Positions 19,766 to 29,165 of a stretch of DNA of 33,929 bases are shown piece after piece. The stretch is from Chlorokybus atmophyticus (Eukaryota; Streptophyta; Chlorokybophyceae; Chlorokybales; Chlorokybaceae). The DNA is taken from the NCBI GenBank assembly GCA_009103225.1, contig RHPI01001442.1, positions 1-33,929 on the forward strand, in the 5' to 3' direction. The notes under the pieces were generated by a model. The model saw only the letters and a program-made list of their open reading frames with translations, was not told where the DNA came from and searched no databases. Positions within the stretch are counted from its first letter, which is position 1, and each line of letters starts with the position of its first letter. Made by a program: the position numbers and the translations under genes.

Positions 19766-21821
19766 TCACCCCCCGTCCGTGCGTCTGCTCCGTCGTCGCC
19801 TGTGCCAAAACGCGGCCGCGATCGTGAGGCAGCACGCGCCGGACGCGAGCGGCACGACGACCCAGTTGAAGTACACGTTGGACGAGCGGGGATGGGATGT
19901 TGAAGTTGTCTCACTCAGCCTGCGCTTGGCCTGGGTTAAGGCTGGTAGGATGTCTTGGTGGCTGCTGTTGTTGTTGTATAGAACAGCTGGACTTGTGCGT
20001 GTCTCATGCCAGTCAGACTTGGCCGTTAACTTCAGTGTGGTCTTCTTGTGTTTTTTTTGTTTGCGCTTCCTCGGCTTTGGTTGTGTTGTGTCTGTTGGTT
20101 CTATGATGTTGACTATGTGTTCGTGTGGTGGCGTCGCAAACATGGAGTCAAGCTCGTTGACATCTCTGGGAGCATTGTCCTGCACTGCAGTCTCTGATTC
20201 TGGTTTGACGACTAGTGTGGCATCGGAGCTGCTCTCATTTGCGTACCCTGCAGGCCACCAACAAGTTGCAGTGTTGGCTACGGGCTGACATGCATCCATT
20301 GAGACTTTGAAGCCAGAGGTTTCTTGGAGGACCTCTGCGTGCTTGTGTGCAGGCGTGTATGCGTGTGTGCGTGTGTACATTCAAGCAGGCGTGCACGCGT
20401 GCGCGTGCAAGTGCTTGCGTGAGTGCGCGCACGCGTGTGTGTATGCACATGTGGTTGTACGCGTGTGTACGTCTGTGCGACCACGCACTACAGTATACAA
20501 GCCCAAGACAAAGCATACTTGTTGCTGGAGCAAGCTGCTTGGCAAGCGCCGACGCCATGTCATCCACCATGCCATTCCAAAAATGGGGGTCATCACACCT
20601 ACACACCAACAACTTTATCACCTTGCATGCACCAAACACAATCCCACCCACATACCCACAACAACCACCAACACTCACATGTGCGTGCAGTCGCAGCAGT
20701 CCGGCTCTGCCCGATCGATCCTCACGCACGACTGAAGGTGTAAGTCGAACCTCTTCATCGTGTGTGCATAGAATGGCACCACACTCACACTCTTGAACCC
20801 GTACTCGCAGACGAGCGCGTGCACGAGCATGTTTTGTCTCACAACACGGTTGCTCCACGCCACGTCCGCACTCATCTCCTCGCACACGCATTCTTTTGAG
20901 TGCGCGGCGTCGCTGGCGTTGTACGCGCCCGAGCGCGGGAAATGTTGGGCGCTCGTCTCCCGAAATAACACAATCTTGCTTCCAACATGTGGCTGTAACT
21001 GTGTCAAAAGCAGCCGCATGTCCGACTCGTATGTGTTCAACGCGTCTTCCTTGTAGTGCAACCCATAGTTGATAACCAACACGTCCGCCAGCGCCAACGC
21101 AGCGGCAACCACCTTCTGCGAATACGTATTGGACCGCACGTAAAAGAACGTCGTGTTAGATTCGGGCGCAGCGTGGACCTGTTGGGAAACAACACAGCAT
21201 GTGAGCAGAGCAAACACGTACACACTCTTGCAGATGGGTGCCAAGAACTTGACTCTGCGTTTGGTGGAACTTACGGTTTGACTGAATGAAAGCATGACCA
21301 ACTGATGGATGGATGAATGAACTCTGTAACCAGATAATACGAACGTGAGATTGAGCGACTACTCGTTTGACCATAGAAGAAAAGCGCCAACAGATGCACA
21401 CACGATTAGGTCGTTGTATGCACAAGTACACATCCCATGATGCTCTCAATCCAAACTCTCTGTCACACACAAGTCTGTTCTTGAGTTCAAGCAGCGCATG
21501 CGTGAGGGTATGAGAGAGTGAAGACTTAACGTGTGATCAACCAACCCACAACAACTCAGTGCCTCGAATGCATGCCCTGCCCAACACCCCACTCACCCTA
21601 GGTTGCGTCCCGCCCGCCCCCGTCAGCCTCCGATGCATCTCCCTCCCCCTCTTCTCATCCACGTCCCCGACTCCACCCGTACCGCTACTACTCGCCAGCG
21701 CGCAAAGGGTCGCGTAGTACGACTGGAACGAGATGGAGTCGCCGACGAAACCGAGGGTGGCGCCGCTTGACAACGATGATACGTCACGTGCAACAGCGCG
21801 GGCGGCGTCGGCGGTCACATC
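19766..21821 (-). CDS. SGNH/PC-esterase-like membrane protein, 5' end missing
   Basis: Likely secretory-pathway acyl-esterase or acyltransferase of the SGNH fold (PC-esterase / TBL / CAS1-like). Four exons can be joined: 21821-21597, 21178-20679, 20598-20519 and 20334-19766, all phase-consistent. The 5' exon or exons lie beyond 21821, perhaps in the gap. Block I is GATLGFVGDSISFQS with the GDS nucleophile motif. Next come ADVLVINYGLHY, then FRETSAQHFP and SGAY, then DCTHMCDDPHFWNGM formed across the third intron. The D-x-x-H pair (DCTH) supplies the other catalytic residues in this superfamily. The last exon has a long polar linker with basic runs (KPRKRKQKKHKK), then one hydrophobic segment (about VYFNWVVVPLASGACCLTIA) and a basic HRRRRSRR tail, so the protein appears C-terminally anchored. 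The substrate is unknown; a glycan is likely by family. Confidence 0.75.
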
Positions 21822-22079
21822 CTGCGTGCGGGGAGGGGGAATTATGTGCGCGTGCGTGCGATTTCCTACTGTTGTTCGCTAGCTTGCAGTAACTCTGTGT
21901 GCTGCAGTGTCTTCTTCTACCGCTTGATGCATCACATACTAAGCCATACCAAACAGCAACACATTGCAAGCACGACACTGCATCAAGCTGTACACCCAAC
22001 ATACTGCATCCCGCACGCTGCACGAGCAGAACCACTACACACACGCGCACACCCATCCCCTCCACCCACCCACCCACCC

Positions 22080-22137
22080 ACACCCACACCCACACCCACA
22101 CCCACACCCACACCCACACCCACACCCACACCCACAC
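22080..22137. repeat. (CACACC)n array at left edge of the gap
   Basis: The hexamer cccaca repeats without interruption for about 55 bp up to the first N, after a few ccca tetramers. The complementary strand is (TGTGGG)n, able to form G-quadruplexes. The array probably continues into the gap and explains the break in assembly. Confidence 0.9.
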
Positions 22138-22696
22138 NNNNNNNNNNNNNNNNNNNNNNNNNNNNNNNNNNNNNNNNNNNNNNNNNNNNNNNNNNNNNNN
22201 NNNNNNNNNNNNNNNNNNNNNNNNNNNNNNNNNNNNNNNNNNNNNNNNNNNNNNNNNNNNNNNNNNNNNNNNNNNNNNNNNNNNNNNNNNNNNNNNNNNN
22301 NNNNNNNNNNNNNNNNNNNNNNNNNNNNNNNNNNNNNNNNNNNNNNNNNNNNNNNNNNNNNNNNNNNNNNNNNNNNNNNNNNNNNNNNNNNNNNNNNNNN
22401 NNNNNNNNNNNNNNNNNNNNNNNNNNNNNNNNNNNNNNNNNNNNNNNNNNNNNNNNNNNNNNNNNNNNNNNNNNNNNNNNNNNNNNNNNNNNNNNNNNNN
22501 NNNNNNNNNNNNNNNNNNNNNNNNNNNNNNNNNNNNNNNNNNNNNNNNNNNNNNNNNNNNNNNNNNNNNNNNNNNNNNNNNNNNNNNNNNNNNNNNNNNN
22601 NNNNNNNNNNNNNNNNNNNNNNNNNNNNNNNNNNNNNNNNNNNNNNNNNNNNNNNNNNNNNNNNNNNNNNNNNNNNNNNNNNNNNNNNNNNNNNNN
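22138..22696. other. Assembly gap, 559 N
   Basis: All bases are N. The left edge is C-rich (CACCCA repeats) and the right edge is G-rich (gtgggtgggtgtgaggg), so the repeat changes strand across the gap. The gap may contain the missing 5' exon or exons of the SGNH-type gene. Its true length is unknown. Confidence 0.95.
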
Positions 22697-24018
22697 GTGG
22701 GTGGGTGTGAGGGGGAGTGTTGGTGTGGCTGGCTACTGAGACCATGCCGGCGTGTATGAGTGTGCGCGTGTGTGCGTGTAACTTGAGGAGTGTTGTGGCC
22801 GGCGGCTAAAACAGTCGGGGCATTGCTACGGTGCTGTGAGACTTGGCGAATGATGGAGAGTTCGCTGCATGGTACACAGAGGTGCATTCAGTCGATGCGT
22901 GCGTTCGTGTGCGCGTGCTTGAGTGTGTGCAGCGGGAACGCACAGTTGTTTCACGCATGATTATCAATGTGCATGTCCGTGTGCGCGTGTGCGTGAGCAT
23001 GTGTGCGCGGGTCATCACTTGCGCACATACTCGCACACAATTGATTTTTGGTACCGTGCACACAGGTGTCTGCATGCACATTTGTGTGTGACTACGTGCA
23101 CCCGCGTGTGTGCTCTGCTGTGACGACCAGTGAGTGTTTTACTGTTGACGACACGCTTCTACTACAGAATGTTAAACTTCAGCGGACCATTGCCTGAGGT
23201 TATACTTCAGCAGTCCCATATCTTACCATCACGAGCAGACACGCCACAACCTCTTTTTGGAACAACTGAACAGACCGCCTGTTTCGAACATGCTTCCCAG
23301 TGAGACACCTGCAAACCACATGACAGTGAGCAAGCAACAGCAGTCACAAGCAACTAAAAAAGAAGAAGAAGAAGTTGTTGGTGTGAAATAACAAGATGAG
23401 ATCTGCTACCACGTTAACTACCAGGTCTCCATATGCTGTATCTTAGAGATGCAGGGTGTGATGAAGTGGTGCGTTTCTAACCATGTGTTACACCATCGTG
23501 TGTGTTTTTGCCTTACGGAGAGCAGTCGAAAACATCTGGATTCTCAACTACTACAACCACAACCATAACCTTAGCTACAACCAACCTTCGCCTTGAGTTT
23601 GATGAAGGTCTGCTTTCCCGGCCGCCTAGGAGTTCAGCAACAGTCCGTTGTTGATGAATTGTGAATCAAACGGCGAGTGCATTGAGCCAGCACGACTGAT
23701 TGAATACAACAATCTTGTTAGGTTTAAATCAAACAACTTGTTTCCCAAACAATGTTCGGACAAAGCACGTGACCGCCACGCAGCTCCTGAAGCTAGATAC
23801 CCTGCGTAGCGTAACACGTTGCGCTACCGGATACCAATGAGATACCAAATCGTAATCGCACCGTTCGCAGTCACATTATCGGTCACCTGTCTTGTGTCTT
23901 ACTCCGTTGACCGCGGTTAGGAGCTTTCTGGCAGCAATTCAGCCGCGCGTTAGGTCTGAGTTTTATCCACCTGGCGGCGGCGGCGGCGGCGGCGGTGGCG
24001 GTGGTGGTGGTCAGGACG

Positions 24019-24680
24019 ATGGCTGTGATGGCTGGCGCGGCGCTCAGGGTCGGGGGCGTCAGCTCCGTGAATGTGGAGTGCTACAAATACAAGTCCACCA
24101 AGAAGCACGAGAAGATGCGGCCCAGGAAGGTACCTGTACCCTAGCGGCGGCGGGGGTGGTGGCGGCGGGGCTGGTGTAGGAGGTGTTGGGTTGGCTGCAT
24201 TGGTTGTTGACTTGCACATTCTTGGTCAGCGGTGGGCTGTGGTGATTGTGTGTCCAATTAATGTAGTATTGACAATGCCAAGCAGCAGTCGGTAAGTGCT
24301 GCCACCAGGCAAGCATAGAGGGTTTGCATCCCAGTATGCGCGATTCGGTCATAATTTCAATATTAGTAATTTCTGTCATAGATAAGAATGTGACAGCAAT
24401 TACAAAGGAGCCCATAGCTCCAGTCAACAGCTAGGGCGGCTTGTAAGGTTATCTTATGAAATTCCTCCCACCCACCGTTCTGCCTGTCCATGGATGGTGT
24501 CCCTTGCGTTAACCAATCCGCTGCAAGAAGAGTTGTCCACACAATCCTCATAATTACGTATGTACACAGCACAACCCAGCAGACAAGCGTCACGGCCCCG
24601 CCGTCTACCCCAACCTGCAGAACCTGCCCACCCCACCGCCGGAGTACACTGTCATCGAGAAGACGTCTCCCTCCAGCTGA
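24019..24680 (+). CDS. Plastid-specific ribosomal protein 6 (cL38-like)
   Basis: Small plastid 50S ribosomal subunit protein of the PSRP6 type. Two exons, 24019-24129 and 24570-24680, each 111 nt and phase 0, give 73 residues. The first exon ends in CYKYKSTKKHEKMRPRK and the second opens HNPADKRHGPAVYP, then NLPTPPPEYTVIE. This follows the plant PSRP6 pattern: a basic K/H-rich stretch, RP-R/K-K, six residues, R-x-x-P-T/A-VYxPL, prolines, then an aromatic and a TxV/I end, with the same spacing. From the ATG at 24019 the leader is only about 18 residues. The same frame is open upstream to 23911 and reads a run of Ala and Val, which would extend a transit peptide, but it has no ATG before the stop at 23908. 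An unseen upstream exon is therefore likely. The family match is from memory. Confidence 0.7.
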
Positions 24681-24681
24681 T

Positions 24682-24717
24682 AAAAGTAGTGCCAAGCAAA
24701 AAAGTAGTGCCAAGCAA
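24682..24717. repeat. 18-bp perfect tandem duplication after PSRP6 stop
   Basis: The 18-mer aaaagtagtgccaagcaa is present twice in direct succession, starting two bases after the stop codon of the ribosomal protein gene, so within its 3' UTR. It is a simple local duplication; no function is implied. Confidence 0.9.
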
Positions 24718-25543
24718 TGCCGGATGAACGCAATGGTATACATGCCCTGACTGAAGAGACTGGACTGAAGTGTTGGTGCTGAGGTCGTGGGGTAACCGGC
24801 AGCATGCGCCACATACAAGTGCTCACTCTTCAGCGCGTTGAGATTGACACATTATGAAATGCACCATTGACTTCTCTTGATCACAGATATATAGCTGATA
24901 AGCATGCTGCTGAACTCAGGCTTAGTGAATTGGAGATGACATTTTTGTTGCGGTAATGTTCTGATGCTTGGATGTGTTTTCATCCGCGTCATGTAAGAAT
25001 GGGTTGGGCTACGTTGATAAAGGCCACTGGTGACCAAGCAGGTGTGCATAATGTGCAAGAAGAAGTGTGCAGGGTGATCCATGCCTCGCAACATTGTATA
25101 CTGCTCTGGTGGGCGTGCACACAATCTGAACCCGTGCACAGCAGTGTGTGGTGGTGCACAAGCATCCTGCTGAGTAAATTGCAATGGAGAACACGGGGGA
25201 CGCCACGGCACTGACATGTCATACCATCATCAGGCGGTTGCTTTGTTTGCGAATGTTTAAAGAACTCAGCGCCATCATCATAAGCACAGGGGCGCACATG
25301 TGACAAACACCAAACAGCTTTCATTATCAACATACTTTAGGCCCTTTTGGCTGTACCACCTGCGCAAAGAACTACAGCCAACACGCATCAACTCAGACTG
25401 TAAACACCAGTCGCTACAACCCAATCAGAAAGCTAATTACCATCAACAGCTGCAAACCCTAAAACCTGCTGCAACCTACGGTCACAATTTGGCATCTCGC
25501 TTATTGCAAAGGAGCACATCAACTCGCGGGCTAAAACGTCACT
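24718..25543. other. Tail-to-tail intergenic region (PSRP6 / Fes1)
   Basis: The neighbouring genes converge on this interval. I see no gene, RNA or mobile element in it. Short open frames on both strands lack codon bias and recognisable motifs. Confidence 0.5.
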
Positions 25544-27237
25544 TCAAAGTGACAAAAACTTCAACTGCTGCTGCTGCAGCTGAGGCGGCGGCGCCAGCAT
25601 TGGGAGAGGCTGAGCTGGCTGTGGTGTTGCGGCAACAGCGAGTGCCGAAGCGGGTGTTCCATTTGCTGAAGGACGTCTGTCACGTGGAACTGGGGGAGCA
25701 GTGTTGAAGCAGGTTCTCCACAACTGATCCAGCTGCCACCTCTCATCTTCAACAGCATCATAGTCATCGTCACCCAAACTGGCTATCGCACGCATACGTC
25801 GCTCAAGCAGCTCAGACAACCCACTCTGCTGCTTGACAGTGCTTGCTGCTTCACTTCCACTCTCTGCAAGTGCAGCGAGCACCATGAGCGCAGCCAATCG
25901 CACATCGCTGTTGTCGCTAGAGACCGCTGCAATCACAGATGGCATGATTCCAAGCTCCAACACACGCGCGGCATAGGACGAATCGTCGGCGATGAGGTAG
26001 TGCAGCAGCTGCAGCCCTTTGCGCTTCAATCGCAAGTCATCATTGTCAACAGCACCGCGCAGCCACAGTATTCCGTTCTCGTTGCGGAAGGTTAACAGCC
26101 CGTGCGGGTTGGAGCGAATCAAGCAGGAGACAGCTCCAAGAGCCCTCGTACGCACCAATGCATCCGGGTCCTGGCTGACAACTGCAAGGAGCTGAGGAAG
26201 CGTGTTGGCCTCCATAGCCAACTCTTGCACCTTTGGATTGTTCTGCACCAGTGTGCTCACCACCTGAGCATGTCAGCACACGGGTAAGTATGTAGACACG
26301 TAAACCCATGCAGCAAACGGAACCCAACACCACTACACACAAGGTCACAACCACAAGGAAAAGGTATAACAGCAACACCTGCATGGATACACCACTGGTT
26401 GTTGAGACGAAACCGCAAATGTAACTCACCTGTGCAGCGCGCTGCCTTACGGATGGATGTGCCGACTTCAGCTTGGCCAGCAAGGGTGGATACCCTCCGA
26501 CTGTGAAAAAGTCCTTAGCGAAGTCAATCTGCATCACGATATCCTCCAACTCCTCCATCAAAGACTCAAAATCCTCCACCACGACTTTGTGTTCACTCAT
26601 GAGAACGTCTTCTGGTATCTGCACAGAATCATGACTGCTTAGGTATGTGCTAGGCTATTTGCTGCTGCTGGTAAGTGCACCGACCGAGACTGGATTGCAA
26701 TGGCAACAGTTAGCGTTGGCTGGTCACTTCACTGAGTCATCAATGAAACGGAAGGTAAAGTAATACATGCTTGCATGTCCACAGGTGCATGCATGCATGT
26801 CTAGCGCTAGACGCAGCTTGCCAAAGTATAGGGTGGTTTGGGACTGCATGTACCACACAACCCTTCAGCGGTTGGTAGCAGTTGCCACCTCGAGTACCAC
26901 ACCCATACACATGCGTCTCCGCGCTAATCGACCGTACGGGCCTTCACCAGACCTCCCGCATGAACAGACTAGACAACAGCTTAACCGTGTCTTGCATGCT
27001 TTATGAAACACGCAAGACAGCGCAGCCGATGATGGGACCACACACCTGAAGCACGGACACGAGCTCCTTCAAGCGCTCAACAGGATCCAAGACGTGCGCC
27101 TTGATGGCCTCGCCAAGCCATGCCCTCTCCTCTGGCGTGGCTTGCCCAACGGCAGAGGAGGGCCCGTCCCGCTGCTGGGCCAGAGACCACTTCAACAGCC
27201 CCTCCCACTTGGGCACATCGGTCGCAGGCGCAGCCAT
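25544..27237 (-). CDS. FES1: Fes1/HspBP1-type Hsp70 nucleotide-exchange factor
   Basis: Cytosolic armadillo-repeat cochaperone that releases ADP from Hsp70. The product is 366 residues from three exons: 27237-27046, 26618-26430 and 26263-25544, all phase 0. The N-terminus has WEGLLKWSLAQQRDG, matching the conserved 'W-x-GLLKWSL' start of the family. Armadillo repeats follow: GGYPPLLAKLKSAHPSVRQR, VVSTLVQNNPKVQELAM, PQLLAVVSQDPDALVRTRAL, GAVSCLIRSNPHGL, then LKRKGLQLLHYLI and RLAALMVLAALAES. Order and spacing agree with plant Fes1A. The tail is Pro/Gln/Ala-rich (APPPQLQQQQL) and less conserved. The start is the first ATG of the exon and gives the family's usual N-terminus. A pentanucleotide ACCAG repeat lies in the leader and a phased heat-shock-element-like site about 290-305 bp upstream, fitting heat induction seen for plant Fes1 genes. 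Confidence 0.93.
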
Positions 27238-27281
27238 CGTGTGTGAGCTTTCCCTCTCCCTCTCTCCCGCACGACAGCTTA

Positions 27282-27311
27282 CCGGACCAGACCAGACCAG
27301 ACCAGACCAGA
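27282..27311. repeat. Pentanucleotide (ACCAG) repeat in Fes1 leader
   Basis: About five copies of gacca/accag run without interruption starting about 45 bp upstream of the Fes1 start codon, so probably in its 5' UTR. It is a simple sequence repeat. Confidence 0.9.
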
Positions 27312-27523
27312 CTAACAGCACGCCTGTAACCCTGCTCTACCAGCTCGCCGAGCTCCTCAAGAAAAAGCTCGCATAACCAGTAGCTCCGCAATATCTACAG
27401 CCAACCAGCTCGCAAGGTCGCACGCGTGGCCGCCGCCGCCACCGCTACTGCCGCCTTCACCTATGCCCGCAGCTGCATGCACAGCTAGCATCCTGGAAGC
27501 AGATTCCAAACTTCCAGGCACGG

Positions 27524-27543
27524 CGAACCTGCTAGAAGCTTCC
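27524..27543. promoter_or_regulatory. Heat-shock-element-like site upstream of Fes1
   Basis: Three 5-bp units are in register: cGAAc, a 5-bp gap ctgct, aGAAg, cTTCc. The last two form a perfect nGAAnnTTCn dyad and the first fits the gap type of heat-shock element. It lies 287-306 bp upstream of the start codon of an Hsp70 cochaperone, a class known to be heat-inducible in plants. It could also act on the divergent gene. Confidence 0.45.
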
Positions 27544-28186
27544 GTTACAATTTCTTCTCTTCCTGGCCGACAGTAGGGTCTGTCAGAACCTGCGCCGACA
27601 GTCGACAGGTGTATTGCATACGGATTCTGTGCCGACAGGTTTACTGTTAGGGCGGGAGAGTGATCTGTCCTGCTGTGTCAGCAGTGCGTCCCAATGCAGG
27701 CGGAGGCAGTGGTGCAGGCGGCGGCGGCGGGGGAGGCGGCGACGGGGAGGGTGTTGGGAATGCGGCGGCGCAGACGGAGGCGAAACGAGCAGGTGGGGAT
27801 GGTCAAGTGCGCTGCGTGAGGTGCAGGAGACAGCCGCTGGGTTGGGTTGGGAGCTCAGTGCATAGGCAGGGGTAGGCAGCCATGCAGGCGTCGGCGCTAT
27901 CGGCGAGGAAGGGCGCCTGGTGTCCCCGGCTGCAGGCTCGGGCCGTGTTTACGGCGCCGGGGGCAGCCTCCTCGTGCTCGTCGTCGTCGGCAAGCACCAG
28001 CGCCTTTGCGGCGTCCACGTCGGCGAGAACTTGGGGCGCAGCGGAATTCCCCCATCGCAGACGTGCGAAGAAGGCGACCGCTTATACCACGACCATTGTC
28101 CCAAATCATGGCGCTCGCATGGTCGTCTTGGGGCTGGGTCACATTCTGGCATTTGGTCTTGCCAGCTGGCGGCTTGTAGGCGCAAG

Positions 28187-29165
28187 ATGCCCGGCACTGC
28201 TGTCGCTGCTGCCATCTGTACCTACTTACCTGAACTTGAGAAGGTAGGGTTGAGACACACCAACAGTGCGTTGAGTTGCATTGTGCGCCGTTGCACGAGT
28301 AGCCAATTGCGGTTACAACCACCATGCAGTCCTCATTGTGAAGTTGCATGCATGGTTTCTTGGTTGGAGGTGCCGTCCAACATGCATGCAATAAATCCAG
28401 CACACAAGCAATCCCTGTCAAGAGCGCCAGTTGACCAGTGCTTTAGGGTACAGTACCTGGTTCGTTTTGATTAAGATTGCCTGCTCAGTTCGGGGCTCGG
28501 TTGCCCTGAGGTCTCCAATAATGCATGTTTCAAACATTACAAGTTGTGCAGTTTCTTGAACGCCCAGTGGTCCGGTCCAAGCACCCTAAGCTGACGGGTG
28601 GCATGGACAAGATACTTTGCCATTGGTCACATGGCTGGATAGGCACTACACATGCATTGCTTCAACACTCGGTGCTGCGCCAGAAACGCGCAATTTGTTT
28701 GCATTGCCACAGGCACAGATTGAGGCCTGGCATCAGCATACGCAGTCTGCACAAGGTGTATTGGGAAGGATACTGATACTTCGATTCTTGCAGACGGTCT
28801 TTCCATGTTCGCCAAGCGTCAGATCCGCATTGCATTTTTCCAGACTCACTGGACCTCCCTTTGCCGCCGCCAACAATGCCCGGCCCTCGCCGACAGCCTC
28901 ATCGCCGTCGAGGAGTGCCACAAGCTTTCCCCTGGGATTTGCCAGGTGTGCACCGCAACTCCTCGCTGTATTTGGTACTGACAGCGTGCAGCGTGGTAGC
29001 CCAAGCAACATTTGAACACTGTTATAGCTGCGAGAGGTTGCAGTTCTTCACTTGTTACAGCGCTCAACAGCTATTGTTTGTCTGGCTCAGGCCATCGCGG
29101 CAACCGGCGAGCTTCAACACGGCGCAACGGACAGCGGCGCAGCAACCGCCCCGATGCTAACTTGA
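28187..29165 (+). CDS. Unrecognised 108-residue helical protein
   Basis: I do not recognise this family. Four exons join in phase: 28187-28243, 28713-28755, 28794-28945 and 29091-29165. The protein starts MPGTAVAAAICTYLPELEK, then EAWHQHTQSAQ and DGLSMFAKRQIRIAFFQTHW. It continues with a Cys-spaced stretch, LCRRQQCPALADSLIAVEEC then HKLSPGIC, and a polar tail. It looks alpha-helical, with four Cys in about 27 residues spaced C-x4-C-x12-C-x8-C, which suggests a structural or redox role. Codons in this frame prefer C or G at the third position, unlike the other two frames, which supports it as coding. If intron 3 is kept, translation would stop at 28981 instead. The start may lie further upstream, in a transit-like exon at 27882. 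The last exons overlap the proposed 5' end of the LETM1-like gene in a different frame. Confidence 0.5.

Larger units (their letters stand above)
21822..24018. other. Non-coding region with assembly gap
   Basis: Apart from the N gap there is no supported gene. The left part is presumably intron and 5' flank of the SGNH-type gene. The right part (22740-23110) is a long TG/CG-rich irregular repeat (gtgcgtgtgcgcgtgt). Around 23357-23376 is a short GAA repeat. The stretch 23880-24018 leads into the ribosomal-protein gene and holds a GGC run that would encode polyalanine in its frame. Confidence 0.5.
27238..28186. promoter_or_regulatory. Divergent upstream region of Fes1 and the 108-residue gene
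   Basis: The region holds a (ACCAG)n pentanucleotide repeat at about 27284-27310, the heat-shock-like site at 27524-27543 and a GGC-rich stretch at 27712-27775. A plus-strand open frame from the ATG at 27882 begins MQASALSARKGAWCPRLQAR and looks like a plastid transit peptide followed by a hydrophobic segment. It may be an N-terminal exon of the next gene, but its phase does not fit the downstream exon when the obvious donor at 28244 is used. Confidence 0.35.

Noticed and set aside
21846-22887. Long open frames spanning the gap
   Set aside because: Their length comes from N codons; the flanks are simple repeats.
23626-23817. 63-codon minus-strand frame as an upstream SGNH exon
   Set aside because: No hydrophobic leader, no phase match that can be checked, and a gap in between.
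25462-25473. Telomere-like ccctaaaacc
   Set aside because: A single copy only, with no tandem repeat; chance occurrence.
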